A DNA stretch of 39,511 nucleotides, from assembly GCA_045601325.1 (NCBI GenBank), contig JAZRZI010000034.1:1-39511 (forward strand), in the 5' to 3' direction. The notes under the pieces were generated by a model. The model did not search any database. It worked only from the letters and a program-made list of their open reading frames with translations, and was not told the origin of the DNA. Source of the stretch: JAZRZI01 sp045601325. GTDB lineage: Bacteria > Bacillota_I > Bacilli_A > RFN20 > CAG-826. Shown here in pieces: positions 33,399-39,511 of this stretch. The translations under genes and the position numbers were made by a program. Position 1 is the stretch's first letter. Every line of letters begins with the position of its first letter.

Positions 33399-33749
33399 CT
33401 AAACTAATTTTTGCAAAATAAAATAATTACCATTTGCTGAATATGGTATATTTGTTCCATAAATCTCGAGTTTAATTATTATTTTATCTCCGATTAACTC
33501 TTCACTTATTATAGGAACAACAGTTGGCTTAATTTGTTCCGCTACAACGTGGCTAATATCTTTTAGAGTTTTGTTTCCAATATTAAGTCCAATAATAGAG
33601 CCAGCATCTTTGACACCAAAATAGATTATAGCTGATCCGCTTTTATTGATCATCGCGACTGCAGATTCAAGCCCTTTTGATAATTGACCTAAACTTTCTT
33701 TAAATTCAACGTATTCGGATTCCCTTTTAATTACCGTAATTGTCTCCAA
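33399..33749 (-). pseudogene. Truncated AlbA_2 (AAA_4/Schlafen-like) DNA-binding domain gene
   Basis: 116 residues. ESEYVEFKESL, AIIYFGVKDAGSIIGLNIGN and the following DISHVVAEQIKPTVVPII are the hallmarks of the AlbA_2 domain found at the N-terminus of 400-500-residue putative regulators. The usual C-terminal part is missing: after YSANGNYFILQKLV the frame stops next to the transposon remnant. The only start is TTG, with no ribosome site in front, and tandem repeats directly upstream. Probably a dead fragment. Confidence 0.65.
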
Positions 33750-33752
33750 AAT

Positions 33753-33801
33753 TTATTCTACACTTATTCTACACTTTATTATCCACTTTTATTCTACACT
33801 T
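33753..33801. repeat. Four tandem 11-13-bp repeats
   Basis: TTATTCTACACTT at 33753, 33764 and 33789, and a diverged TTATTATCCACTT at 33776. On the minus strand the unit is AAGTGTAGAATAA, containing a -10-like TAGAAT. It could be a string of protein-binding sites or overlapping promoters. Confidence 0.7.
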
Positions 33802-33861
33802 ATGATTTCTTTTATAGATAAAAGACATTCTTTTTTTCAAGAATAGCATATACATGAAAAC

Positions 33862-33893
33862 GGAGTGCTTGACTCCACTATCAAATAATAGTG
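33862..33893 (-). terminator. Hairpins after the AAA_14 ATPase gene
   Basis: CACTAT/ATAGTG (33876-33893) overlaps the stop codon, and GGAGT/ACTCC (33862-33876) follows. On the minus strand the second stem leads into GTTTTC. A weak terminator. Confidence 0.45.
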
Positions 33894-35098
33894 ATAGGAC
33901 ACAAATAAATGTTTCTATTAAAAGGAATTAGTTCATCACTCATACATAAAACGATCATCGGTGCGATATTCATTTTAAATTTGTTCAAAGCGCTTAAATT
34001 TTTTCCCACTTCACTAGGATTCTTATTCTTTTTTATTTCTATTGGATAAATTGTATTATCTTCAACAATTAAAAGGTCAATTTCCTTTTGATCAACATCT
34101 CTATAATAGAATACATTTAATGGTTTCCCTGCATTATAGTAACTTTTAACTATTTCACTAATTACAAATGTTTCAAAAAACGCTCCAGAGGCAGCACCAT
34201 TTTGTAATGTAGATGGACTAGTCCAACCTGTTAAATATGCTGCAAGACCAGTATCTAGAAAATACATTTTCGGAGTCTTAACCAATCTATCGGTTGCTTT
34301 TGCGTAATATGGACGAAGGATAAATAATAATCCTGCTCTTTCTAATATAGTTACCCATTCTTTAATAGTAGGAGCAGATACACCAACTTCTTTAGAAATA
34401 GATTCATATTTAATCTCTTGAGCAGTATGCGCTGCAACATATACTAAAAATTGATAAAACTCATCAAGCTTTCCAACTTGTGATAAATCTTTAATATCTC
34501 TTTCTAAAAATGTGTTCACATAATCCATATAATATCTTTCTCGGTCTATATCGGTTGTATTAACTTTTGGCATTCCACCTTTAAAAATAGTTTCAAAGAT
34601 TTGATTGATATCTTTCTTTTCAAATTCCCGTTTCTTCAATTCTTCTATCCTAGGAATAAATAAACCTTGGTCTTTGTTATTTAATTCAGACATAGAAAGA
34701 GATGACATATCTAAAACTGCTACCCTACCCGCTAATGATTCAGCGATATTTTTCATCATTTTAAATTTTTGAGAACCAGTTAACCAAAATAAGCCATTAA
34801 CATCTTCACCATTTAATGCTTTTAAATCAACTATTCTTTTTATTTCTTCTAATATAGAAGGTTCTTTTTGGAACTCATCTATTAATATAGGAAATCCATA
34901 TGTATCAAAAAATAATTCGGGATCGGTTTTGGCTAAGTTTTTGGCTTTTAAATCATCGAAAGTTATATACTTTCTATCACCTTTAATTTGATTAAGCATT
35001 GTTGATTTTCCAACTTGCCTTTGACCACAAACCATAATAACAGGATAGTTTTTAGATAAGCTTAACACTGTTTTTTCAATGTTTCGTTTAATATACAT
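33881..35098 (-). CDS. AAA_14/DUF4143 ATPase
   Basis: 405 residues, family length. Walker A is GQRQVGKS (25-32), Walker B is ILIDEFQ (about 71-77), sensor-like WLTGSQKFKMMKNIAESLAGR follows. A winged-helix (EVGVSAPTIKEWVTILERAGLLFILRPYY) and the DUF4143 nuclease-like end with DVDQKEIDLLIVEDNTIYPIEIKKNK complete it. Cellular role is unknown; these genes are common in accessory regions of gut bacteria. It has its own promoter (TTGTTT-N16-TAAAAT) and ribosome site AAAGGAA. All motifs are intact. Confidence 0.9.
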   Translation of the reverse strand: MYIKRNIEKTVLSLSKNYPVIMVCGQRQVGKSTMLNQIKGDRKYITFDDLKAKNLAKTDPELFFDTYGFPILIDEFQKEPSILEEIKRIVDLKALNGEDVNGLFWLTGSQKFKMMKNIAESLAGRVAVLDMSSLSMSELNNKDQGLFIPRIEELKKREFEKKDINQIFETIFKGGMPKVNTTDIDRERYYMDYVNTFLERDIKDLSQVGKLDEFYQFLVYVAAHTAQEIKYESISKEVGVSAPTIKEWVTILERAGLLFILRPYYAKATDRLVKTPKMYFLDTGLAAYLTGWTSPSTLQNGAASGAFFETFVISEIVKSYYNAGKPLNVFYYRDVDQKEIDLLIVEDNTIYPIEIKKNKNPSEVGKNLSALNKFKMNIAPMIVLCMSDELIPFNRNIYLCPITII

Positions 35099-35192
35099 AC
35101 TACAATTCCTTTCCGAGTTTTCTAAAGTCTAACTTTATTTTACTCTGATTTAATAAAAAAACAATCTATCAAGATTTCCAAATAATTCAAAT

Positions 35193-35999
35193 TTAGAAAT
35201 GTTCCCTTTTTTGAAGATACTTAAAATAATTATTTGACAATATAGGTTTTTTAATATCGTCGACTTGCTTTAAATGTTTTTTAAATCTTCTATATTTTTC
35301 ATTCAATACTTTAATGTATATTTTACCACCACTTGATAATTGGTATGTAAATCCAAGAAATGAGATTTTTGTTTTTAATGGTTTGATAAAAGTTTTATCG
35401 GTGTTAAAGGACAAGTATTCGTTTGACGCTATATTTTTCAAGTAGTTCAAAAGCGAAACTAATTTATCTTTTGATTTATCGATAACCACTAAATCATCCA
35501 TGTATCTAACATAATATTTAATAGAGAACTTCTCCTTAATAGCACGATCAAATTTATCTAGATACAGCAAAGCAAAACATTGGCTTGTTTGATTTCCTAA
35601 TGGTAAACCCTTATTAATATCTTTATGAAAAGAATCTATTATTCTAAAGCACAAAAATAAAATATCATTATCCTTAACAAAACCAGTGAGTTTATTCTTT
35701 AACAACGGGTGTGATATTGATTCAAAATAATGTCTAAAATCTATTCTTAAATAATATCCATTATTATTTTTATTTTTTTGATAATGATTACTGAGAAAAT
35801 ATTTAAGTCTATTTCTCGCAAAATCAGTTCCTTTTTTCTTCCGACACGCTGCATTATCATAGATTAATTTTCTTTCTAATATCGGCATCAAATAGTAATC
35901 CACTAGACAATGCTGTACGATTCTATCCTTAAATGAAATAGAATCCACTTCTCTTGTTTTTGGCTCATGTATTACAAAGTGATTATACTTTCTTGGCAC
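35193..35999 (-). pseudogene. Reverse transcriptase, N-terminally truncated (GNxxSQ / YMDD type)
   Basis: 268 residues from a GTG. Clear RT motifs: FVIHEPKTREVDSISFKDRIVQH, ACRKKKGTDFARNRL, RIDFRHYFESI with the first catalytic Asp (87), GLPLGNQTSQCFALLYLDKFD (GNxxSQ at 135-140), YVRYMDD (166-169) and FLGFTYQLSSGGK. GNxxSQ in place of the group II intron QG motif is typical of diversity-generating retroelement and some unknown-group/defence RTs. About 60-70 N-terminal residues of such RTs are missing. The frame opens exactly where an abiEii stub ends, so this is a joined fragment. The catalytic core looks intact. No ribosome site is seen. Confidence 0.75.
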
Positions 36000-36076
36000 A
36001 CATAGCTTTCCGCTTCAAGCCTATTCATTTTAAAAAGATTCATCTTGTCTTTAACCAGTTCGTTTATCGATTTCAT
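35972..36076 (-). pseudogene. N-terminal stub of an AbiEii-type toxin gene
   Basis: Starts with ATG overlapping the abiEi stop (ATGA) and reads MKSINELVKDKMNLFKMNRLEAESY before leaving the family pattern (VCQESIITL, stop). The beginning resembles AbiEii/AbiGii nucleotidyltransferases, which continue for about 250-300 residues. Here the rest is replaced by RT sequence in another frame, from about 36000. The toxin should be dead. Confidence 0.6.
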
Positions 36077-36624
36077 ACAACAACATCCTCAATGTTTTTT
36101 CTTATCACCTTGCCGTTTGCGAAGCTGTCGCAATACTTAAAAACTTTAAGAAAGTCTATTTTGTTTTCTATAGCGAGTTTTCTATAGTTTGCCACAACTT
36201 CTTTATATAGTTCATAAGAAAACTTATTTCGTTGTCTAAATAGTTCAACGAGCAATCTTTCTTTGTCATATATTTGAATATAACCGTACTTTGTTTTAAC
36301 TTTAATTAATCCGATTTTCAAAAAAGGAAATAGCATATAACTTTGTTTAACATAATCAAAACTAATTTTATGAGAATTTAAAGGGGTTGCGATAGTATAC
36401 ATTTCAGGAATAGTATCTGTTAACTCATAAAACGCAAATGCGCTTTCGTTAGTTAAAACAGCGTTTTTATACACAAGAAATAAGCTTTCAAGATCTGCAG
36501 CGTTATCCATTTCATCTGAATAAACACCATGTGCTATCTTAAAAAGTTTCCCTGATTTTTTCATCCTGTTAATATTTGTGTTGTTTTTGTATTTCTCAAG
36601 AAGTTGTCTAGTTGTGTAAATCAT
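36073..36624 (-). CDS. abiEi: AbiEi-type antitoxin (type IV toxin-antitoxin)
   Basis: 183 residues. Winged-helix N-terminus: MIYTTRQLLEKYKNNTNINRMKKSGKLFKIAHGVYSDE. The rest follows the AbiEi pattern of a short regulatory domain (VLTNESAFAFYELTDTIPEMYTIATP, IQIYDKERLLVELFRQRNKFSYELYKEVVANYRKL). AbiEi represses its operon and counteracts the AbiEii nucleotidyltransferase. The coupled toxin gene after it is only a stub. A consensus promoter ends 6 nt before the ATG, without a ribosome site, so the message is likely leaderless. Confidence 0.82.
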   Translation of the reverse strand: MIYTTRQLLEKYKNNTNINRMKKSGKLFKIAHGVYSDEMDNAADLESLFLVYKNAVLTNESAFAFYELTDTIPEMYTIATPLNSHKISFDYVKQSYMLFPFLKIGLIKVKTKYGYIQIYDKERLLVELFRQRNKFSYELYKEVVANYRKLAIENKIDFLKVFKYCDSFANGKVIRKNIEDVVV

Positions 36625-36659
36625 GTCTATATTGTAAGTTTCGGAATGTGCAAAGTCAA
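36625..36659 (-). promoter_or_regulatory. Consensus promoter giving a leaderless abiEi mRNA
   Basis: On the minus strand TTGACT (36659-36654), exactly 17 bp, TACAAT (36636-36631), then 6 nt (ATAGAC) and ATG. The expected transcription start coincides with the A of ATG. Confidence 0.7.
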
Positions 36660-36689
36660 GTTATACCTTCTCAAACTAACATACAATGT

Positions 36690-36852
36690 GAATTCTTAAA
36701 GTAAATTCCGGTTTCACTCGAAATCCTGCATTTAGTCTGAGAAATATATAATATATACATCCTGTTGGCAAAAAAAGAGGAGGTTTTTTATGTCACATCT
36801 GACAGAAGAAAACAGGAAAACAATAGCTTCAATACAACAAATAATATCATAA
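36690..36852 (+). mobile_element. IS30-like remnant (left end plus start of transposase)
   Basis: The first 27 bp from GTGAATTCTTAAAG match the terminal repeat of the complete element exactly, after which similarity becomes patchy. TTTAGTCT, a TATAAT-like box, the CCTGT-GGCAAA leader and GAGGAGG are in the same order. The coding part reads MSHLTEENRKTIASIQQIIS and then stops (36790-36852). It is therefore a diverged relative, not a copy, and is inactive. No right end was found. Confidence 0.75.
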
Positions 36853-37011
36853 AGAAATAATGATATTCGTGAGATAGTTCTCTGCTGTTTTGAAACCTTC
36901 TTTTGTTCTTATATTCGAATAGGTAAAAAATATTTATTACCTTGTAATAATAAAAATTATTTTCAAAATTATTTAAAAAATCTCCTTTTAACATAGTAGG
37001 AGGTTCTAACC
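36853..37011. other. AT-rich stretch without a convincing gene
   Basis: Low-complexity AT-rich DNA after the IS30 remnant. A minus-strand frame here (36788-36994) has no family features. Its right end contains the left arm of the nested inverted repeat described at 36978. Confidence 0.5.
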
Positions 37012-37042
37012 ATGGATAGAACTTTCTGCTTAAAGGAGATTT
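36978..37042 (+). repeat. Nested inverted repeat around a start codon
   Basis: Outer arms AAATCTCCTTTTA (36978-36990) and TAAAGGAGATTT (37031-37042). Inner arms AGGTTCTA (37001-37008) and TAGAACTT (37017-37024, one G-T pair). The loop ACCATGGA holds the ATG of the small gene at 37012, and part of its AGGAGG is in the inner stem. Confidence 0.65.
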
Positions 37043-37188
37043 CTCAAAACAAGTATTGTATTAGTTTAGGAAAGAATGAGAATGGAAGACATAACTCTTA
37101 TTGTTATACTTCTATTAATCTTCTGGATTATTTGCAAAAGAAATGGCTAGCCATAAAGACCAGCCAAATCTTTGCGATAATATTATAA
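37012..37188 (+). CDS. Possible small protein of 58 residues
   Basis: Begins MDRTFCLKEISQNKYC and ends QIFAIIL. AGGAGG lies 8 nt before the ATG, a stronger signal than for many real genes here. The composition is mixed: four Cys/Tyr-rich positions, a basic middle and a hydrophobic end. It could be a real small gene controlled by the surrounding hairpin or a leftover of a mobile element. No homolog is recognised. Confidence 0.35.
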   Translation: MDRTFCLKEISQNKYCISLGKNENGRHNSYCYTSINLLDYLQKKWLAIKTSQIFAIIL

Positions 37189-37230
37189 ACTAGTTAACAA
37201 TATTTGTGGAGAGGAATCTCCACCACTAGT
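37189..37230. repeat. Stem-loop after degV
   Basis: GTGGAGA-GGAA-TCTCCAC (37206-37223) nested inside ACTAGT (37189-37194) and ACTAGT (37225-37230). It lies just after the degV stop. No T run follows on the minus strand, so termination would be unusual. Confidence 0.45.
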
Positions 37231-37235
37231 TATAA

Positions 37236-38132
37236 CTATTTTCCATCCCCTTCGTAACGCGTAACTTCTTTACCGTAACAGAAGGTTGCTATAATACCAG
37301 GACCACATGTTGTGCCGATGATAGGTCCAATCCACCATATCTCAACTTCAACTTTAAGTTCGTCTTCAAATCTCTTTTTAAGTCTTAAAGCACGTTCCAT
37401 CGCCATACCTTGGCTAATGATGACTTTTTGTTTATAACTTTTATCAATTGCTTCTGCAACACCTTTATATAATTCGTTATCAGCGTTTTTAGTGCCTGTA
37501 ACTGTCATAGTGGTTAAGTTATTACCGTTTCTATCAGAGATAAAGATAGGTTTCTTATGTAATAAGTTGCCCATGAATGCTTTAGCGCCTTTAATACGTC
37601 CAGCATTCTTTAAATATGTAAGCGTTTCCACAGTTGCGAATTGATTGAATTTTAATTTATTAGCTTCAACCCATGCGATAGTTTCATCTAAAGATGCACC
37701 TTCATCTCTTCTATCCGCTGCTGCTAACACTAGTAAACCTAATGTCGCAGAAGCAGTTAAACTATCCACCCCTATGATTCTGCGTCCTGGGAATTCATTT
37801 AATAAATCTTCTTTAACTAAAGAATTCAAAACGTTCATAGATCCTGTTAAAGCGCTTGAACAACCAATGTATAAAACATCGTATCCTTGTTCTAAAGCAG
37901 GACGGAACTTATTTACAAATTCATCCACTGTCACTTGAGTGGTTTTAATCTTTTTACCTTGTTCTAACCAACCGTAGAATTCTTCTGGAGAATAATCTTC
38001 AAAGTTGATATCCGCTCTTTTTTCTTCACCATCGACCACTAATCCCATGTAGACGAAATCAATATCTCTTTGAAGACGTATCTCTTTAGGAAGGTCACAA
38101 CATGAATCAGAGAATATTTTAAAAGTTGCCAT
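37236..38132 (-). CDS. DegV-family fatty-acid-binding protein
   Basis: 298 residues from ATG 38132, where MATFKIFSDSCCDLP matches the family N-terminus and AGAGGT lies upstream. The frame is open 24 codons further. DegV proteins bind fatty acids; in Firmicutes the FakB members present them to FakA kinase. TTQVTVDEF, YIGCSSALTGSMN, GVDSLTASATLGLLV, LTYLKNAGRI and the C-terminal IGPIIGTTCGPG are the expected lipid-binding elements. Whether it is a true FakB cannot be decided. Own promoter at 38162-38189. Confidence 0.9.
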   Translation of the reverse strand: MATFKIFSDSCCDLPKEIRLQRDIDFVYMGLVVDGEEKRADINFEDYSPEEFYGWLEQGKKIKTTQVTVDEFVNKFRPALEQGYDVLYIGCSSALTGSMNVLNSLVKEDLLNEFPGRRIIGVDSLTASATLGLLVLAAADRRDEGASLDETIAWVEANKLKFNQFATVETLTYLKNAGRIKGAKAFMGNLLHKKPIFISDRNGNNLTTMTVTGTKNADNELYKGVAEAIDKSYKQKVIISQGMAMERALRLKKRFEDELKVEVEIWWIGPIIGTTCGPGIIATFCYGKEVTRYEGDGK

Positions 38133-38161
38133 AATGCTACCTCTTCTTTTCTTATGTGGGT

Positions 38162-38189
38162 ATTCTACACTATTTACTCTTGGTAACAA
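38162..38189 (-). promoter_or_regulatory. Promoter of degV
   Basis: On the minus strand TTGTTA (38189-38184), 16-bp spacer, TAGAAT (38167-38162), ending about 29 nt before the ATG. It overlaps the end of the DUF3737 gene. AGTGTAGAATA here resembles the repeat unit at 33753. Confidence 0.5.
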
Positions 38190-39024
38190 TAGAGAATCTA
38201 CCACTACCCTTATTGAATTTATCGATAATGATGTGGTCTGTTCTATTAACTAGAAGTTCACCCTTAAGTGGATTTTTAATAGAAGAGACCTCATCTAATA
38301 AGGTTACATCACCACTAACTTCACTATTTTCTAAAGCTAAATCACAGTTTTCAAATGTGCAGTTAATAAGTTTTAAATCTTTTGCGTAACACAAAGGTTG
38401 TGTGCCTTTAATCTTACAGTTAATTAGGGTGAGACCCTTAGAATACCATCCTAAGTATTCACCTATAACTTCTGAATCTCTAACTGTCACATTCTCGCTG
38501 TGCCAGAAAGCATCTTTTGTATCCAATACACAGCTATTGATTTCTAAGTTCTTAACATATTGGAAAGAGTACTTTCCTTTAAAGTTAACTTTATCTAGTT
38601 TTACATCTTTGGAAGATAAGAATGCATACATCGCGTCTATAGAGGAATTAAGTATTTGGATGTTTTTACATTTCCAACCAAACTCGATAGAGTTAAATGT
38701 GGAGTCTTTAATCATTACACCCTTACATTCTCTAACAGCCTTTACACCGTCACAATTTACGTTATTAATATAAATCTCCTTATCATACCAAAAACTCGCT
38801 CTAGCGGTCTCTAACATAGTCAAACGCTCAAATGCACCGCCACTAACGTGCCAGAAAGGATATCTTAAAGCTAGTTTAGAATCTAAGACCTCAATATTCT
38901 TACATTCTTTAAATGCTGATTCGCCATCAAGAGGTCCTTCTATAGTTATATTTCTAAAAGATGTGTCTACACTTCCGTAGTACGCTCTTTCTTCATCGTG
39001 TGTTTCGTTCGATATAATCTTCAT
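38170..39024 (-). CDS. DUF3737 beta-helix protein
   Basis: 284 residues, no signal peptide. The body is a ladder of about 20-residue repeats such as FKECKNIEVLDSKLALRYPFW, VRECKGVMIKDSTFNSIEFGW and LENSEVSGDVTLLDEV, a right-handed beta-helix pattern. ALRYPFWHV and KDAFWHSENVTVRDSEVIGEYLGW fit the DUF3737 family, whose function is unknown. ATG 39024 is chosen because AGGTGATGAAA precedes it, nearly the same ribosome site as dnaX; a GTG at 39033 is open. degV follows after 37 nt. Confidence 0.85.
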   Translation of the reverse strand: MKIISNETHDEERAYYGSVDTSFRNITIEGPLDGESAFKECKNIEVLDSKLALRYPFWHVSGGAFERLTMLETARASFWYDKEIYINNVNCDGVKAVRECKGVMIKDSTFNSIEFGWKCKNIQILNSSIDAMYAFLSSKDVKLDKVNFKGKYSFQYVKNLEINSCVLDTKDAFWHSENVTVRDSEVIGEYLGWYSKGLTLINCKIKGTQPLCYAKDLKLINCTFENCDLALENSEVSGDVTLLDEVSSIKNPLKGELLVNRTDHIIIDKFNKGSGRFSIVTKSK

Positions 39025-39076
39025 TTTCATCACCTGCTATTATAATAGAACATCTTATGTTTCTTTTCTATGACCA

Positions 39077-39196
39077 TTATTTTCGATAATACATTGCGTC
39101 TTTATAAGTTCCGATTTTTATAATTTTATCTTCAGAAATTAGTTTCGATAACATTGTTTCTACCAGGTTTTCACTAACATCTGGTAATTGCTCCAT
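39077..39196 (-). pseudogene. C-terminal winged-helix fragment of an unknown protein
   Basis: Reads MEQLPDVSENLVETMLSKLI then SEDKIIKIGTYKDAMYYRK and stops. This resembles the last helix-turn-helix of Fic-type or AlbA_2-type proteins, where a short winged helix ends the chain. No start signal is present and it overlaps the broken tnpA in another frame, so it is a leftover at a recombination joint. Confidence 0.35.
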
Positions 39197-39366
39197 GATT
39201 TGTTGCTAATATTAATTTGTTTGAACTCGCAAAGCTTCCTTAGAATCTTTCCGATTTCAATTCTTTTGTTTCCGAAGAACTCTTGTCTTCGGTATTTGGG
39301 TGCAAATACAATGTGATACTTACAATTCCAACATGTATGCGCTAAACTTAAGTTGTCAGTCGACAT
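39160..39366 (-). pseudogene. Truncated IS200/IS605 transposase TnpA
   Basis: Starts at ATG 39366 with MSTDNLSLAHTCWNCKYHIVFAPKYRRQEFFGNKRIEIGKILRKLCEFKQI in the family order (LAHTxWNCKYHIVFAPKYRRQ, GKILRKLCE). After about 50 residues it leaves the family. Both the HUH histidine pair and the catalytic tyrosine are missing, so it is inactive. The ribosome site GGAG is locked in a hairpin. The IS200 left end runs to the window edge. Confidence 0.85.
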
Positions 39367-39369
39367 GAT

Positions 39370-39416
39370 AACTCCTTTCATTAATTGCGTTGGACCGCAA
39401 ATTAATTCTAGGAGTT
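39370..39416 (-). promoter_or_regulatory. Hairpin hiding the tnpA ribosome site
   Basis: AACTCCT (39370-39376) pairs with AGGAGTT (39410-39416), and ATTAATTGCG pairs with CGCAAATTAAT with one bulge. On the minus strand the tnpA AAAGGAG is inside the stem, 3 nt from ATG. IS200 is known to sequester its ribosome site this way. Confidence 0.7.
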
Positions 39417-39452
39417 TTTCTTTTCTTGGCAAAACTATAAGTTCTACCTCCA

Positions 39453-39469
39453 CCCCAGACTATCTGGGG
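39453..39469. repeat. IS200 left-end hairpin
   Basis: CCCCAGA-CTA-TCTGGGG, a perfect 7-bp stem upstream of tnpA, in the place of the sub-terminal hairpin recognised by IS200 transposase. A second stem of CAGTT/AACTG type lies around 39484-39502. Confidence 0.6.
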
Positions 39470-39511
39470 GTTTTAACTCGCTCAGTTCTTTGCAGAAACT
39501 GGCTCAGACAA

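Noticed and set aside
35193..35999. RT as the ORF of a group II intron
   Set aside because: Motif is GNxxSQ rather than the QG type, no maturase X domain or endonuclease domain follows, and no intron domain V-like hairpin was seen.
35100..36100. Diversity-generating retroelement cassette with template and variable repeats
   Set aside because: No adenine-biased repeat pair and no Avd-like gene could be seen near the RT; the RT is also N-terminally incomplete.
36788..36994. 68-codon minus-strand frame in the IS30 remnant region
   Set aside because: It covers the remnant transposase start on the opposite strand, has low-complexity Phe/Tyr/Asn content and its only support is an AAAGGAG inside its own codons.
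39160..39453. Longer tnpA frame starting at 39453
   Set aside because: The extra 29 codons read through the left-end DNA and the SD-sequestering hairpin; homology starts at ATG 39366 with GGAG in front.
1..39511. tRNA, rRNA or CRISPR arrays
   Set aside because: No cloverleaf with a TTCRA arm and no regular repeat-spacer series was found in the non-coding stretches; the tandem units at 33753 are too short and lack spacers.

Overview
The window looks like a piece of a low-GC Firmicutes/Bacilli chromosome, probably an uncultured gut-type lineage near the Erysipelotrichia/RF39 part of the tree. That placement is inferred from gene content and style, not from a search. It uses the standard bacterial code: TGA stops occur, and prfB (release factor 2) is present with its programmed frameshift. 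Both replichore-like orientations are well packed, with strong GGAGG ribosome sites and hairpin/T-run terminators. No tRNA, rRNA or CRISPR array was seen.

Layout: 1-2,300 holds the first codons of a gene running off the left edge, a lipoprotein, an alpha/beta hydrolase and secG, all on the minus strand and separated by terminators. 2,300-10,620 is a minus-strand cluster, comFA-comFC-secA-prfB-yitT-uvrB (DNA uptake, secretion, termination, repair). 10,645-13,092 is a prfA-prmC-rpiB operon with its own promoter and terminator. Diverging from it, 13,150-19,262 is the replication/repair operon dnaX-ebfC-recR-tmk-holB-ricT-rsmI, followed by typA with its own promoter.

From about 21,216 the character changes to accessory DNA. 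It contains a HepT/MntA toxin-antitoxin pair whose antitoxin carries an extra N-terminal ribbon-helix-helix-like segment, a 1,035-residue membrane-anchored beta-helix surface protein, a complete IS30-type element (25,357-26,775), and a YefM/YoeB pair with a two-palindrome operator. After an island of housekeeping-like genes (two PII-like proteins with a DUF1538 membrane protein, an RluA pseudouridine synthase and a RimK-like ATP-grasp protein), 31,750-37,200 is a second accessory block. It holds an AbiEi-like (DUF6088-type) regulator translationally coupled to an unknown membrane protein, transposon debris, a truncated AlbA_2-type gene, an AAA_14/DUF4143 ATPase, a reverse transcriptase joined onto the stub of an abiEii toxin gene, the intact abiEi antitoxin, and an IS30-like remnant. 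The right end has degV, a DUF3737 beta-helix gene and a broken IS200/IS605 tnpA.

The most interesting candidates for something undescribed are the AbiEi-like/membrane-protein pair (31,752-33,132), the RHH-MntA/HepT pair with its perfect 16-bp palindrome, and the AbiE locus where a GNxxSQ/YMDD reverse transcriptase replaces the toxin body. A recurring theme is start codons without a Shine-Dalgarno sequence lying 6-10 bp after a -10 box, which suggests leaderless transcripts. The clearest case is abiEi.
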